From contig CM034546.1 in the NCBI GenBank assembly GCA_020055645.1, forward strand, positions 134,995,875 through 135,059,874: a DNA stretch of 64,000 nt, given 5' to 3'. A program made the translations under genes and the position numbers. This document shows, piece by piece, positions 48,153-60,810 of the stretch; position 1 is the stretch's first letter; each line of letters starts with the position of its first letter. This DNA is from Tomocerus qinae (taxonomy: Eukaryota > Arthropoda > Collembola > Entomobryomorpha > Tomoceridae). Under the pieces are notes generated by a model, which saw only the letters and a list, made by a program, of their open reading frames with translations, did not search any database and had not been told where the DNA came from.

Positions 48153-49586
48153 GTTGTAGGTTAAAATAACGAAAGTCATTTGTTCGAATGACCTTTAATA
48201 GGCAAAATAAGATAGAATACATAAAGATAGAATGGATAAACAAAATATCGAATACCGAATACCAAATGTTGGAATGCAAAAACAAAATAATGAATACCAA
48301 ATGATAGAATGCAAAAACAAAATATCGAATACCAAATGATAGAATACAAAAACAAACGTTCGAATACCGTATACACAAAGATAGAATGCAAAAATAAATG
48401 TTCTAATATCGAATGCTTAGTAGAATTAATACGATGTAGGCTATAAAGACTGGGAATGGTAGATGTTTATGGATAGAAAGATTAGTCTGTCCATTGATGT
48501 TGCTATGAATGTTCTTATAATTTAGATCCTCTTAAAATGGAAGTTTGTATTACTATATTACCCAAAAAGTTTGTAAAATCGCAAAAATGTAAGGGTAAAT
48601 TAGCGCTGTGTAAATGTGGTCAGCCTTCGATAGGGTAAAGCCAAAGAGGAAGTAACAATTCTTGGAGGGGTATCATTTCCACATTCAGATCTACATTTCA
48701 AAGTGCATCTCACTTTTTCGTTGTTCGTTGTCAAATTACGACGTGAAAAATTACGATGACACAACGCTTTACAGTTTTATATAATTATATACTTTACAAA
48801 TTTATAGTTTATAGATATTGCTCAGCAATATCTTACTTATTAAAAAAGACTAAATGCAACTTACATAACTGATATTACATGCATAAGTGGCCAGCTCATA
48901 CACAAAAATATTTTACAGCACAATTGATCGATATTATTGTTAATATGAATATATCGTCCTTTAAGGATAGAATAAGCCAAAATCCACTTTCAGATTGGTA
49001 CAGGAAAAAGCCTAAATCCATTTTTTGTTTGGTACAGGAATAAGCCTAAATAAATTTTTTGTTTGGTACAGGAAAAAATTCAATTTTTGTTTGGTGCAGA
49101 AAATGGTAAAATAATTGGATTTGGTGTTATATGAGTGGGTAGTGTTGATAATTCCCCGTCCTTAGGACGGGCTTATTTCTAGTTTGTAATAAAACTATCT
49201 GTTATTTTGAATTCGATATTCGAACATTTAGATGTCACATTCTATCATTTAGCATTCGGCATTCGATATTTTGTTTTTGCATTCTATCATTTGGTATTCG
49301 GTATTATTCGATCTTTTGTTTTTGCATTCTATCATTTGGTATTCGGTATTATTCGATCTTTTGTTTTTGCATTCTATCATTTGGTATTCGGTATTCGATC
49401 ATTTGTTTTTGCATTCTATCATTTGGTATTCGGTATTCGATCATTTGTTTTTGCATTCTATCATTTGGTATTCGGTATTCGATCATTTGTTTTTGCATTC
49501 TATCATTTGGTATTCGGTATTCGATCTTTTGTTTTTGCATTCCGCCAATCATTCTACCAAATGACTTTCAATATTTTGGTTCCACA
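48153..49586. mobile_element. Foldback-type element with inverted arrays of about 40-50-bp repeats
   Basis: Left arm (about 48176-48420) and right arm (about 49207-49560) consist of the same repeat in opposite orientation: GCATTCTATCATTTGGTATT followed by CGGTATTCGATCNTTTGTTT, in about six units on the right. Outer ends GAAAGTCATTTG and CAAATGACTTTC are inverted. Both sides carry CCAAATTTTTA (48142-48152 and 49587-49597), and the empty homologous site in copy 1 has CCTAATTTTTA once. The layout and 9-11-bp duplication recall foldback/Mutator-like elements. Confidence 0.85.
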
Positions 49587-50694
49587 CCAAATTTTTACCC
49601 CATAGAAAATTCCTTCGTCGTCCTTCCAAGCCATATCAGTGAATTTGGCTTTGATTAATTTATCTTCGTAATCGTTGCCTGAAGACACATTTCGAAAATG
49701 AATGGTTTGCCAATCCGAACCGCTTTCAGACAACCCGTAAGCAAAAATCAGTCCATTTTTAGAGAATTTAAATATAGTAAGTGCCATTGTGCCATCTTCA
49801 GAAAGTTTATTAAAATCCAGAAAAATGCGACGATTTTTTGGCTCCTCTAAGGAATCTTGGATATAGAGAACACTAAAAGTTACAATAGTACATAATTATT
49901 TAATAAAAACTTTTGCTTTATAATATAAAATATGCTTGCAGATAAATTCTTTTAAAACGACATTGACTGGTACCTGAAGATAACCAATGATCATTAAATA
50001 CTGCTAGATGACTAATTAGTACTCACTATTGATTCTGCAAACCCGTGTTAGAAAATTGAAAGTAGTGTTTGCCATGTTTTGCTATTTCATAATCTTTCGG
50101 ATAGTTCCATAGTTCTGACATCCTTTGTTGTAGTCTGTCTCGAAAATGGTATTGCTGAACATAGGACTGTGTAATTTTATTTTGCTCGCTTACAAATTTC
50201 TTTATCAGAGCAACATTGTTTGGATTTTCCGTTTCTTCCATCCAACGATACGGATCTGAAACCTTGGAAAACAAAATAGATCATAAATAAAACATGTCTG
50301 TTTGTACGTAGTTCCAAACAGTTACATAAATAAACAGTGTGAATATTTCTAGGACACATACAGAAATACTAGTATTCACAAGCAGGGAAGATAAACTTCC
50401 TTGAATAACGTAGTAATTCGAGAATGAGAATAGTTTAAGCCAATTACATTTATTCCATGGTAATTATCAACAACAGATTCATTTCGGAATACATCTGGGT
50501 AGTGAAAAGTGCTGAGTAAATTGTTCTTGAAAATGCTGCACTCCACCATAGAAGTAATGGATATGAAAACTAAAAACACTACAAAAATGCGATTTATAGC
50601 AGTTTCCTTTCTGCATAAATTGTTATATTCTCTTAGTGTGTATTATTTAATATAATGCCGTCTCATTACCTTTCTTTAAGAGTATTTTATACAT

Positions 50695-52037
50695 TTTATT
50701 ACAACTTATTACTCAGATCTGTACTATTCACACACCAATTTAAAAATTTGAAGTTCACGGTGCACAAAAGATATTTTACATAGTCATGATTATATTCATA
50801 AGCAAAATAACTCCTGTATAGTAAGTTTTACAAATTATATTACTAAAATCACTACAGTGTGCTTATCAAAATTGCAGGTTGTCGTTGGCATGATATAGTA
50901 ACTTTGTACTTATTCGACTTGATAGACAACGAAATATTGCTTGTCTTCCTTCGTTTTTGATAGGAAATGTTAATTTCACAATATAGTATGATTTATTTTA
51001 ATGAATAGTTTAGTCTAAACGATTTAGTTTTCACAATGAAAATTTGCACTTGAAAATAGGAAATATTAAGTTTTCTGTAGCGTGCTGGCGTAATGCAAAT
51101 CTCAAACTAATATTTTCCGCCAGATTTATTTTTATCACAACTCGAAATAAACTTTATTACTATACTGGGCATATTGCCAGGAATGGAGATCGTCGGGTAT
51201 CCAACTCTAAATTTCATTTCAAGAAGGATAAAGAGGGGGAGGACAATTACTTAATTTAAGGGGATGTCGATTCTCACGGGCTCTGCGGAGCTCTCTGAAT
51301 GGGGCCAAGTGGGTGATCCAATTTTAAAATGAGCTATTACTAAGTTACTGTACATTTAAAGTGATGCATCAAAAACTAAATAGCCTTATGTTGAGCGCCG
51401 TCACGTCTTGACCTTATACAAATTATGTGTACGAAAGCCTTGTTCGTCTAAATGACTCGAGTATTCACAAAACTTGTCTCGACTTTTTAAATAAATTATT
51501 ACTTAATTTGTGCATTATCTGTACTAATCTAAGTCTTTTGTCTGTCTCCCTACTTTTTTTGTCTCTATTTTTTAATTCTTTTGTGTGAGGTTATTATAAG
51601 CATTCAGGGTCTGAAACATTAGCTGATAATTGATGTGATGTGTACATATATAGGTAAGTGCATGCAGTATTCCAATGCTTGTATTGTATTCAATAGATAT
51701 TAAATGGATGCAATGGTTCTATTATTGTTATAGTAGAGAAGTCAATTATGCTTTGAAAGCATGAAATCTATTCTTAGAGATGAATAGAAATTATACACTC
51801 TTTAACAAGTCTCACAAGTTTGGATAAATGACACTTTCATTGCCATTCTTAGAATCACTCCATGCATTACTATATACTTAATTTCGTAGCATATACATAT
51901 TATATTTGTGTAGAAAAGTTAAATCTCATAATATAATGTCAACCTTAACCTTTAGAGTATTGGAAGTTGCAATTTTTATTACGAGCACGTTACTAAAATA
52001 TTTAGTGAGTACATCAATTGAGTTACTAAACAAAAGA
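50695..52037. repeat. Intergenic part of the POP duplication unit, copy 2
   Basis: Spacer between POP copies 2 and 3, homologous in part to 34955-35780. No gene found. Confidence 0.65.
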
Positions 52038-55000
52038 CTAATGCCAATTCATAATTATAGTTATTATAATGGATAGACCCAAAATGTGAAATATAAGATC
52101 GTTTCTACCACCATTTCTCGCACTCGAAGGAGTAGTTGGCTGAGTAGTTGAAGTGGAAGGATATTCCCCATTGTAAGGCAAATTCAAAGATTGGCCAATA
52201 AACGAAAAAATGTCGACTTGTTCTTCAATTTGTTTACTCGTTGGTTTTCCAGCTCCATGACCCGCTTCGGTTTCCACTCTAAGCAGCAAGGGATTTGTCT
52301 GGAAATAAAAAGAGCGTTACAAGAAACAATGGAAATACTATTTTATGTTGACGATGCTTTACACATTCAAATACCTGACGGTCACTCCTCCCAACAGTGT
52401 ACTGCAATTCGGCCGAGTATTTGTAAGAATGAGCTGGAACAACTCGATCGTCGTGATCGCTTGTTGTTACTAAAACTGCAGGATATTGAACATTCTCATT
52501 TACAGGAAGCTTTATTTTGTGGAGAGGTGAATATTTGTAAATGACCGGAAAGTATTCTGGATCATCAGCACTTCCATATTCAGCTACCCAGGAATGACCA
52601 ATTGTAAAACGATGATAACGAAGCATGTCCATTACTCTGATGTACAAAAAATAAATTGAAATGATGTTTTAAATGTTATTATCCGACGCAAGAAATAGTT
52701 TACCCGACAGAAGCAATGGCAGCCCCATATAAATCTGGTCGTTGATTGACACAAGCCCCAACTAAAAGTCCTCCGTTAGATCGTCCTTCAATAATCACCT
52801 TTTTAGTGTTAGTGTAGTTGCTAGAGATTAGATATTCTGCTGCAGATTGAAAATCATCGAAAACGTTTTGTTTGTTTTTCAAACTTCCTCCTTCATGCCA
52901 TTCAATTCCAAATTCACTAAAATAAAACAACTTATTAGCGATTACAATTAATTATTATTTCAGGGCCAATAAACGTTGGAAAAATTCTTTAATTTTACCC
53001 GCCACCGCGGAGATTAGTAATAGCAACAACACCCCCAAAATTTTGCATGAAAACTATTCTTTGGACAGCGAATGTTGGTAAGACGTTAATGTCAAAACCT
53101 CCATAGCCATAAATCATAGCTGGATTTTCTTTATTCTGCACCAAGTCCTGTTAAATGAAAGGCATAGTTCATCACAATAAAATTTTGTAAAATAATTGTT
53201 AAACATCAAACTAGAAGTTCTTAAACTAACTTTGCGATGGACAATAAACATGGGAATGGCCTTCCCATCTTTGCTGGGGTAAAATTTCTGGAATGCAGTG
53301 AAATCTGCTGGGTTAAAGCCAGGAATAGTTACTTCGTGGTAGACATCCAACTGAAATTATACAATTGTCAGTTAATTATTGGAATTTAAATTTATTAATT
53401 CCAGTGGAGAATGAAAATTAAACCTTCATTTCTGTGTCGACTGCCTCGGTGAAATTGAGCACATAGATACGATTAGGAACGAGAAACGACACAAATTTAA
53501 TGAAGTGAAGCTGATCATTCCGACCTCCTGAATGGGATTCTATGCTTCCCATGTCGATATCCAAATTCTTGACAAAAGTTCCATCCAATTTCCATAATTC
53601 CAACTTGCTTTGTACTTCAGCGAGATAATTTATGACGAGATAATTCCTATTAATACACATGTATAACTTTAAATGCTATTATACCAATTTTCATAATCGA
53701 AAATCGACTATAATAGATATCTTATGTTACCCATTAATCGGAGCTGCCCAATCGATGACATTTTTGGCATTTTCAGGAACTATAACTTCCCAAGCTGCTG
53801 CGGGATTTTCTATATTAATCTTCACGATGCAATTTTTGGGTGCATTTTTGTTGGTTAGAAAGTAGAAATGGGTGTCATCATTTGCAATGTACTGAAAACA
53901 GATAACACAATGTTCTGTCCTTTCATAAATGTTTCTTGGGTTTTCATAATATTTATAAAGGATACATTATGCTGATAGTAAGCAAATATTCAGACGGCGT
54001 GTACGTAGAATAAATTACATAATAATGTATTGGAATTTAATCTCAGCAATTTTATCGCGTAGATTAAGTCATGTATGACAAAGCATCAATACTTCACTTA
54101 TAATAAAAAGCTACTTGTCGAACCCTACGCTGTAATTATTCAGGTGTACGACAATTATTATGCAAAGATTAACTACTACAAACGTTCTGCACGCGAGTGC
54201 CACTTTAATGAACTTGATCAACGAGACTCGTGACCTTGTGTACTACTTCTGTGCATTAGTCAACATATATATTTATGACCAATCACTTTGCTGTTGTCTT
54301 TATCAATTTATTGGTACTGTACCGTATATTTCGCATCATAGGTTGTGACAATGTCAATCTTTGTCCATTGTGTTGGATTCTCATTCTCAATTCTTACACC
54401 ATAAAGGGCTTGGTTTCCATAAGATCCATCTCCGTCCGCTGCTTCAGGTGTGATGATCAATACTTTCCCATCTGTCGCCACAGCCATTCCTGACGCACTT
54501 GAAATTCAAAAAATAAATCTATTAGTATGAATAACAACCACAGTAATGCAGGAAAATTCTAAAACAATTACTAATTGTAAGCTTTGTGTTCAATAGAGAA
54601 GTATCTAGTACAAAATAATATTTTTTTACATTATGCGGTTTGGATTGTCCAAAGATTCAAATACTACTGGATCGTCTTCTTGAGATGTTCCTATTTTGTG
54701 GTAGCTAAGTTTTTGATCCATGTTCGTTCCTGGATCGGAACCAACTGGATCGCCATTGAAATCTGGGTAATGCTAAAAAATAAATACAAGATAAATTCAA
54801 GCCTACATAAAATAACGTTTTTGAAAATCCAAAAAATTATGAAGGGTGTCAAAAGTTGTAATAATATTGATACATAATTTTCTAGCATTACATCCGTTAA
54901 AGCATGAATATTGATGATATCTAAGTTTTCTTCATTTTTTCCCAAAATCACATATTATTATTAAATAAATAAGGCATTAAAAAATTAATACATATAAAAC

Positions 55001-56033
55001 TTGAATTACATTACCCCATAGAAAATTCCTTCGTCTCCCTTCCAAACTATATCGGTGAATTTGACTTTTATTAATACGTCATCTAGATCTGTTAAAGATG
55101 ACACATTCCGAAATTTAACTGTGACCCAATCAGATCCACTTTTAGACAATCCATACGCAAATATTTCTCCATTTTTAGAGAATGCTCTTGCTGTTGATAG
55201 GGCCATTGTACCATCTTCCGAAAGAGTATTAGGATTTAAGAAAATACGACGATTTGTTGGCTCTACTAAAGAATCTTGTATGTAGAGAATGCTGGAATTG
55301 TAAAAAATAGTCAATATTATTAAATATTTGTCAGACTTAGACGTGCAAAGCAGTTCCGCTAAATATTTTCTATATTGGGTGGTATAATCTGATTTTAAAA
55401 CGTATCTACAAAATTGTTTAATTACTTTTGATTCTCCAAACCCGTGTTGGAGAACTGGAAATAATGATTGCCATGTTTCATAATTTCATTGGCTTTGGGG
55501 TAATCCCATAACCCTGACATCCGTTCTCTTAGTTGCTCCCTGAAATAATATTTTTCAACGTAGGGCTTTGTAGCGTTATTTTGTTCCTCTACAAATTTCT
55601 TTATCCTGGCAGCACTCTCTGGATTTTCTACATCTTCCATCCAACGATACGGATCTGAAACCTAATAAAATTATTCTAAATTAATTGCACGACCTTTGTA
55701 GTTTGTAATTACAAGATAATAATAATAACTTTAAATGGTTAGTATTCCTTCATTTTAAAATATTATGTATTTAGTAAAGCTAAATAAATCCAGGTAATTA
55801 CATTTGTCCCATGGTAATTAGTAATTACAGATTCATCACGGAAGGCAGTGGGGTAAAGTAGAATGCTGCGAGGACTCCTTTGGAAGAAGCTACACTCCGC
55901 AACCGAAGAAATTGATAGAAAAGCTAAAAATGCTGTAAAAACAACGAATTAAACATTAATATACGTAAATCGTACTTTTAATAGAGAAAAATATTTTTGA
56001 TATTATACCTTTCCTTAGATAGCTGTTAAACAT
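52038..56033 (-). CDS. Secreted/anchored prolyl oligopeptidase, copy 3 (13 exons, 791 aa)
   Basis: Minus-strand exons: 56009-56033, 55802-55932, 55426-55661, 55015-55291, 54630-54772, 54323-54497, 53731-53891, 53424-53646, 53231-53350, 52999-53147, 52704-52916, 52375-52636 and 52038-52298. All junctions agree in phase, and every exon length equals that of copy 4. The N-terminus [18 protein letters not shown] is a signal peptide spanning exons 1-2. Catalytic residues are Ser in GRSNGG, Asp in DHDDRVVP and His in EAGHGAG. The IGHSW tryptophan is kept. The C-terminus has a Ser/Thr/Pro-rich linker, then SSARNGG and a hydrophobic tail ([15 protein letters not shown]), which fits a GPI-anchor signal. 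The likely role is extracellular cleavage of proline-containing peptides such as neuropeptides. The substrate is inference. Confidence 0.92.
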
Positions 56034-56752
56034 TTTAAAAACCTTTATGCTATGTACAGAACGGCCAGCAAATTGGGAATGGACTTGCACTATCAATTGA
56101 ATATCAAGTAAGAGTGAAAACGGGTGGATTCCCTCACCTGATAAAATATTAGCAATACCGTAATTAATTACTGTTAACTAATTGTCATTTACCTAATTCT
56201 CCCTAACAATCGCCTCTCCCTCGATGCCTTTCTGTTGGATGGGGCAAATGCATTTCAAGTGTATACTTATGTAGTTTCCAATGGATGTTTTGAAATCATA
56301 ACTAAGTTTGACGCCTTATGCACTCTACCTGAAAAACAATAGAGTGATTGATAATAACGTGAATAACGTCGCATCATGTGTTAGTGCTTACGTTAAGTAT
56401 ATTTATGATGAATAAAGAGCAGTAAAACCTACCTTACCTAATTAATATATAGTATAGGTTTATTCATGGAAGAACGTTAATTACATTATAATATTATGTC
56501 ATTTTTAAATCAGATATTGTTTATATAAATAAATATCAATCAAGCGATAAACGAAACCCAAAAAAGAGTCAAGTTTATTGGCAGTAATAAAGTAGATTTG
56601 TAATATGCGAACTTTCATGTCATTCATTTGCCGATGTAGTATTAACAAAGTAGTTTTAAGTTTAAAAGAGTAATAATTATTTTATTATGAGACTTATGAG
56701 AGGGTATTAAAATCTTTACGAGCCACAATAAGGTTGATTAGTTTAGTTCACA
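56034..56752. other. Short spacer between POP copies 3 and 4
   Basis: The AT-rich 0.7-kb promoter/3' flank of adjacent genes. No other feature seen. Confidence 0.55.
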
Positions 56753-59700
56753 CTAATGCCAATGGAAAAAAATAGTTATTATGACAGACAGATTAACAAA
56801 TTGAAATAAAAGGCCGTTTCTAATACTACTTCTTGCACTCGAAATTGTAGTTGGCGGAGTAATTGGATTGGGATCGTATTTTCCATCGTACGGTAAGTTC
56901 AAAGCTTTGCCAATAAATGAAAAAATGTCAATTTGGTCTTCGATTTGTTTGTTTGTTGATTCTCTAGCTCCATGACCAGTTTCCGTTTCTACTCGAAGCA
57001 ACAATGGGTTCGTCTAAGTATAAAAAAATTACAAAATTTAGGACATGAACTTCAGAAAAAATAACAATTTTTTATAAGAATTCAGATACCTGACGGCCAC
57101 TCCTCCCAATAGTGTACTGTAATTCGGCGGAGTATTTGTAAGAATGTGCTGGAACAACTCGGTCGTCGTCATTGCTAGTTATTACTAAAACTGCAGGATA
57201 CTGCACGGTCTTATTTTCAGGGAGTTTTATATTGTGGAGCGGTGAATATTTGTAAATGACCGGAAAGTATTCGGAATCATCAGGACTTCCAAATTCAGAT
57301 ATCCAAGAATGCCCAATTGTGAAACGATGATAACGAAGCATGTCCATTATTCTGATACATAAAAATTACATTGGAATAATGATGAATGATGGAGGAATGT
57401 TAAATTAAATTCTTTTACCCGACAGATACAATGGCAGCCCCAAATAAATCCGGTCTTTGATTGACACAAGCTCCAACTAAAAGTCCTCCGTTAGATCGTC
57501 CTTCAATAATAATTTTGCCAGGGTTTGTATAGTAGTTAAAAATAAGATACTCAGCTGCAGATTGGAAATCATCGAAAACATTTTGTTTGTTTTTTAAACT
57601 TCCTCCTTGGTGCCATTCCATTCCAAACTCACTTTAAGTAAAATTAATTATTACAGTTTACAATTAATTTTTATTTAATATCAGTTTTAATATAAGTAAA
57701 TTTACCCTCCACCACGTAGATTAACCATAGCAACAACACCCCCAAAATTCTGCATAAAAACTATTCTTTGGACATCAAACGTTGGTAATACATTAATGTC
57801 AAATCCTCCGTAGCCGTAAATCAAAGCTGGATTTTGTCCATTCTTAACAAAGTCCTGTTAATTATGATATAATTAAATTCGCATGCTGTTGTCGTTTTAA
57901 ACAAATTGTCATAAATAGATAAAAATCTTTTCAAATAGTAGACCAACTTTGTGATGAACAATAAACATTGAAATGGCCGTTCTATCTTTGCTAGGGTAGA
58001 ATCTCTGATATGCTATGAAATCTTCCGGATTAAAACCTTCAACGATCACTTCGTCAAAAATCTCCAACTAAAAATAAATTTTTTAGTGTTATAAGTTTGC
58101 ATTTAAATTTATATATATGGCAAAAAACAAACCTCTATATCTGTGTCGAGTGCCTCGGTGAAATTGAGCATATAGATACGATTAGGAACGAGAAACGACA
58201 CGAATTTAATGAAGAGTAGCTCATCATCCCGTTTTCCTGAATATGATTCTATGCTTCCCATGTCAATTTCCAAATCTTTAATAAAAGTTCCATCTAATTT
58301 CCATAATTCTAACTTGCTCTTTACTTCCGCAAGATAATTCACGACGAGATAATTCCTATGAATACACAAACTTTATATTTACCATTGTTATTTATAATTG
58401 CAAATAAATCGAAAGAAACGCACCCATTTATAGGAGCTACCCAATCGATGACATTGTTGACGTCCTCAGGAACTATAATTTCCCACTCTGCTTCAGGAAT
58501 ATTAAAATTCATTTTCACGACTTGATTTTTCGATGCATTTTTGTTTGTAAGAAAGTAGAAATATTCGTTCTCGTTTGTAACATACTGAAAATAAATAAAC
58601 AAACTCTTATTAACCATACAAATACAAAAAAATCCATGCATTTTTGGTATAATTATGACTATTGTAATTGTAGCTATCGCCTACATTTAATTGGCTTGAC
58701 CCTTCAAAATATTGGACAATCCTACAATTTAAAGGGGAGTTAGGTCCTATTATGGTAGGCCACAACTTTAATAATACGTTTAATAAGTAAATGCATGAAC
58801 ATTGGAAAACAGTCAATAATGTGATTGAAATATATAGAGTCAAAAACTTTATACCATTTTAGCAAAGAGTAGCATTTCGATATTTTCAATTATAATGAAG
58901 CTCCAAACCATTTCAAAAGGTACTGATGTGATTGAATTGGGTTAATAGTAGAATAATATGTGCCATATTAAGCGGATAAGCTCGGATATGAAGCCTACGC
59001 TTCACAAAAATCTTATTTATATTATTAGGTACTTAGCGTTTCTTGGTAAATTACTTAAAATTGAACATTAACCTATTTTAAAATCCAAATCTGCTAAAGA
59101 GCACGTGGTATAATTTTGCGAATTTTATAATTTAAGGTCAAAAATTAAACAGTAAATGTAACACTAAATTTTAATTTTAGTGTCCGAATTAGTGTCTAAA
59201 CGCTATTTTGAAACTTATGATTTAAAAAATAACTTACGGTTTTTTTTCTTGACACTAAAACGCAAAGTATCTATTATAGGTATACCGTACCTTATATTTC
59301 GCATTATAAGTTGATATTATGTCAAATTCTGTCCAGTTGGTAGGGTTTTCATCCTCAATTCTTACACCATAAATGGCTTGATCACCGTAAGATCCTTCTC
59401 CGTCCGCTGCTTTAGGCGTGATGATTAATATTTTTCCAGCTTTACCCATAACCATTCCTGATGCACTGGAAATTCAACAATGTAATCAATTAGTAATTGC
59501 ATCATGCACCTGCAGAATATTTTACTACTAGTCTAAGCTATTCTGAATATAAATATTTGTACAAAATCTGCGTAGAGAATGAAACTGTGTCTAAGAAATT
59601 TTTGTGCTACTCACTCACTCACTCATAATATATAATATTGTGATAATTATTTTACATTATACGGCATGGATTGTCTAGCGACTTATATATGACTGGATCT

Positions 59701-60810
59701 TCAGTTTGAGATGTTCCTATTTCATGGTAGCTAATTTTTTGATTCTTGTTCATTCCAGAATCTGAACCTACTGGATCGCCTTCGAATTCGGGGTAATGCT
59801 GTACAAAGAAAATTGTGTAAGCTTTGTAAAACATAAAATGAATAAACTTATGCCAAAAATGATATCTAACCCCATAGAAAATTCCTTCGTCACCCTTCCA
59901 AACGATATCAGTAAATTTGACTTTAATTAGTTCATCTTCCAGATCCATTAAGGATGACACATTCCGAAATTTAATTGTGATCCAATCCGAACCACTTTTA
60001 GACAGTCCATAAGCAAAGATTTCTCCATTTTTAGAGAATGCTCTGGTTGAAGTCAGTGTCAATGCCCCATCTTCTGAAAGGGTATTAGGATCCAAGAAAA
60101 CACGACGATTTGTTGGCTCCTCTAAAGAATCTTGTATATAAAGAATACTGAAATTATAAAATATTATATTATTAAAACTTTTGCAAAATAATATTATTTA
60201 TTGAATTTGTATAATATTTGAGTATAAGAATCTTTTCTACAAAATTACTCTTGGTTCTCCAAACCCGTGTTGGCAAATTGAAAATAATAATCGCCATGTT
60301 TCATCATTTCATTGATCTTTGGGTAATCCCATAACTCTGACATCCGTTCTCTTAGTTGGTCTCTGAAATAATATTTTTCCAAGTAGGGCTTTGTGACTTT
60401 ATTTTGTTCTTCTACAAATTTCTTTATCATGGCAGCGCTCTCTGGATTTTCTACATCTTCCATCCAACGATACGGATCTGAAACCTAAAAATGTATTCTA
60501 AATTACAGGTAATAATTCTTTCAATTTATTTAAAAATTAATGATTAAATCCGTGAATAATAGAGTTAATTACATTTGTTCCATAGTAATTAGTTGTAATA
60601 GATTTATTTCGGAAGGCACTCGGATAAGGTAAAATGCTGCGAGAAATACTTTTGAAAAAGCTACACTCAGCAACGGATGAAACTGATAGAAAAACTAAAA
60701 ATGCTGCAGAAATTAAAACAATAATATTTAGTGTACATGATCTTACTATTTTTAATGAGCACAAAATATATTTGATTGTAATTACCTTTCAGTAGATGGT
60801 TTTTAGACAT
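56753..60810 (-). CDS. Secreted/anchored prolyl oligopeptidase, copy 4 (13 exons, 791 aa)
   Basis: Minus-strand exons: 60786-60810, 60573-60703, 60249-60484, 59871-60147, 59656-59798, 59291-59465, 58584-58424, 58355-58133, 58067-57948, 57854-57706, 57631-57419, 57351-57090 and 57013-56753 (the last seven written high to low). Phases match throughout. The signal peptide is [18 protein letters not shown]. The serine motif is GRSNGG and the aspartate motif DDRVVP is kept, but the preceding DH of the usual DHDD is ND here. The His motif reads TGHGARES where the family has [13 protein letters not shown] is intact. The hydrophobic C-terminal tail [16 protein letters not shown] follows ISSARSS, again like a GPI signal. 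A complete gene, closest to copy 3. Confidence 0.92.

Larger units (their letters stand above)
40441..50694 (-). pseudogene. Prolyl oligopeptidase, copy 2, interrupted in exon 10
   Basis: The 13 minus-strand exons are recognisable: 50670-50694, 50448-50578, 50027-50262, 49599-49872, 47811-47953, 45307-45481, 45062-45222, 44760-44982, 44348-44467, exon 10 in two pieces (44256-44278 and 41643-41768), 41332-41544, 40999-41260 and 40441-40668. Twelve exons keep frame and splice sites. Exon 10 is split by an insertion (41769-44255). The two pieces sum to 149 bp, exactly the exon length in the other copies. Reading into the insert meets a TAA within about four codons, and no donor precedes it. Catalytic motifs remain ([18 protein letters not shown]), but the proline-stacking Trp is Tyr (IGHVY). 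A signal peptide and hydrophobic tail are also present. The break looks recent. Confidence 0.88.

Noticed and set aside
49207..49605. Open frame repeating FAFYHLVFGIRSFV
   Set aside because: It lies wholly in the right arm of the foldback element, and the left arm gives the same peptide on the other strand.
60537..60764. Signal-like N-terminus reading [18 protein letters not shown] for POP copy 4
   Set aside because: It would begin at GTG within an intron. A 25-bp first exon with a true ATG, a good donor and matching phase exists in copies 2, 3 and 4, and a 19-bp one in copy 1.
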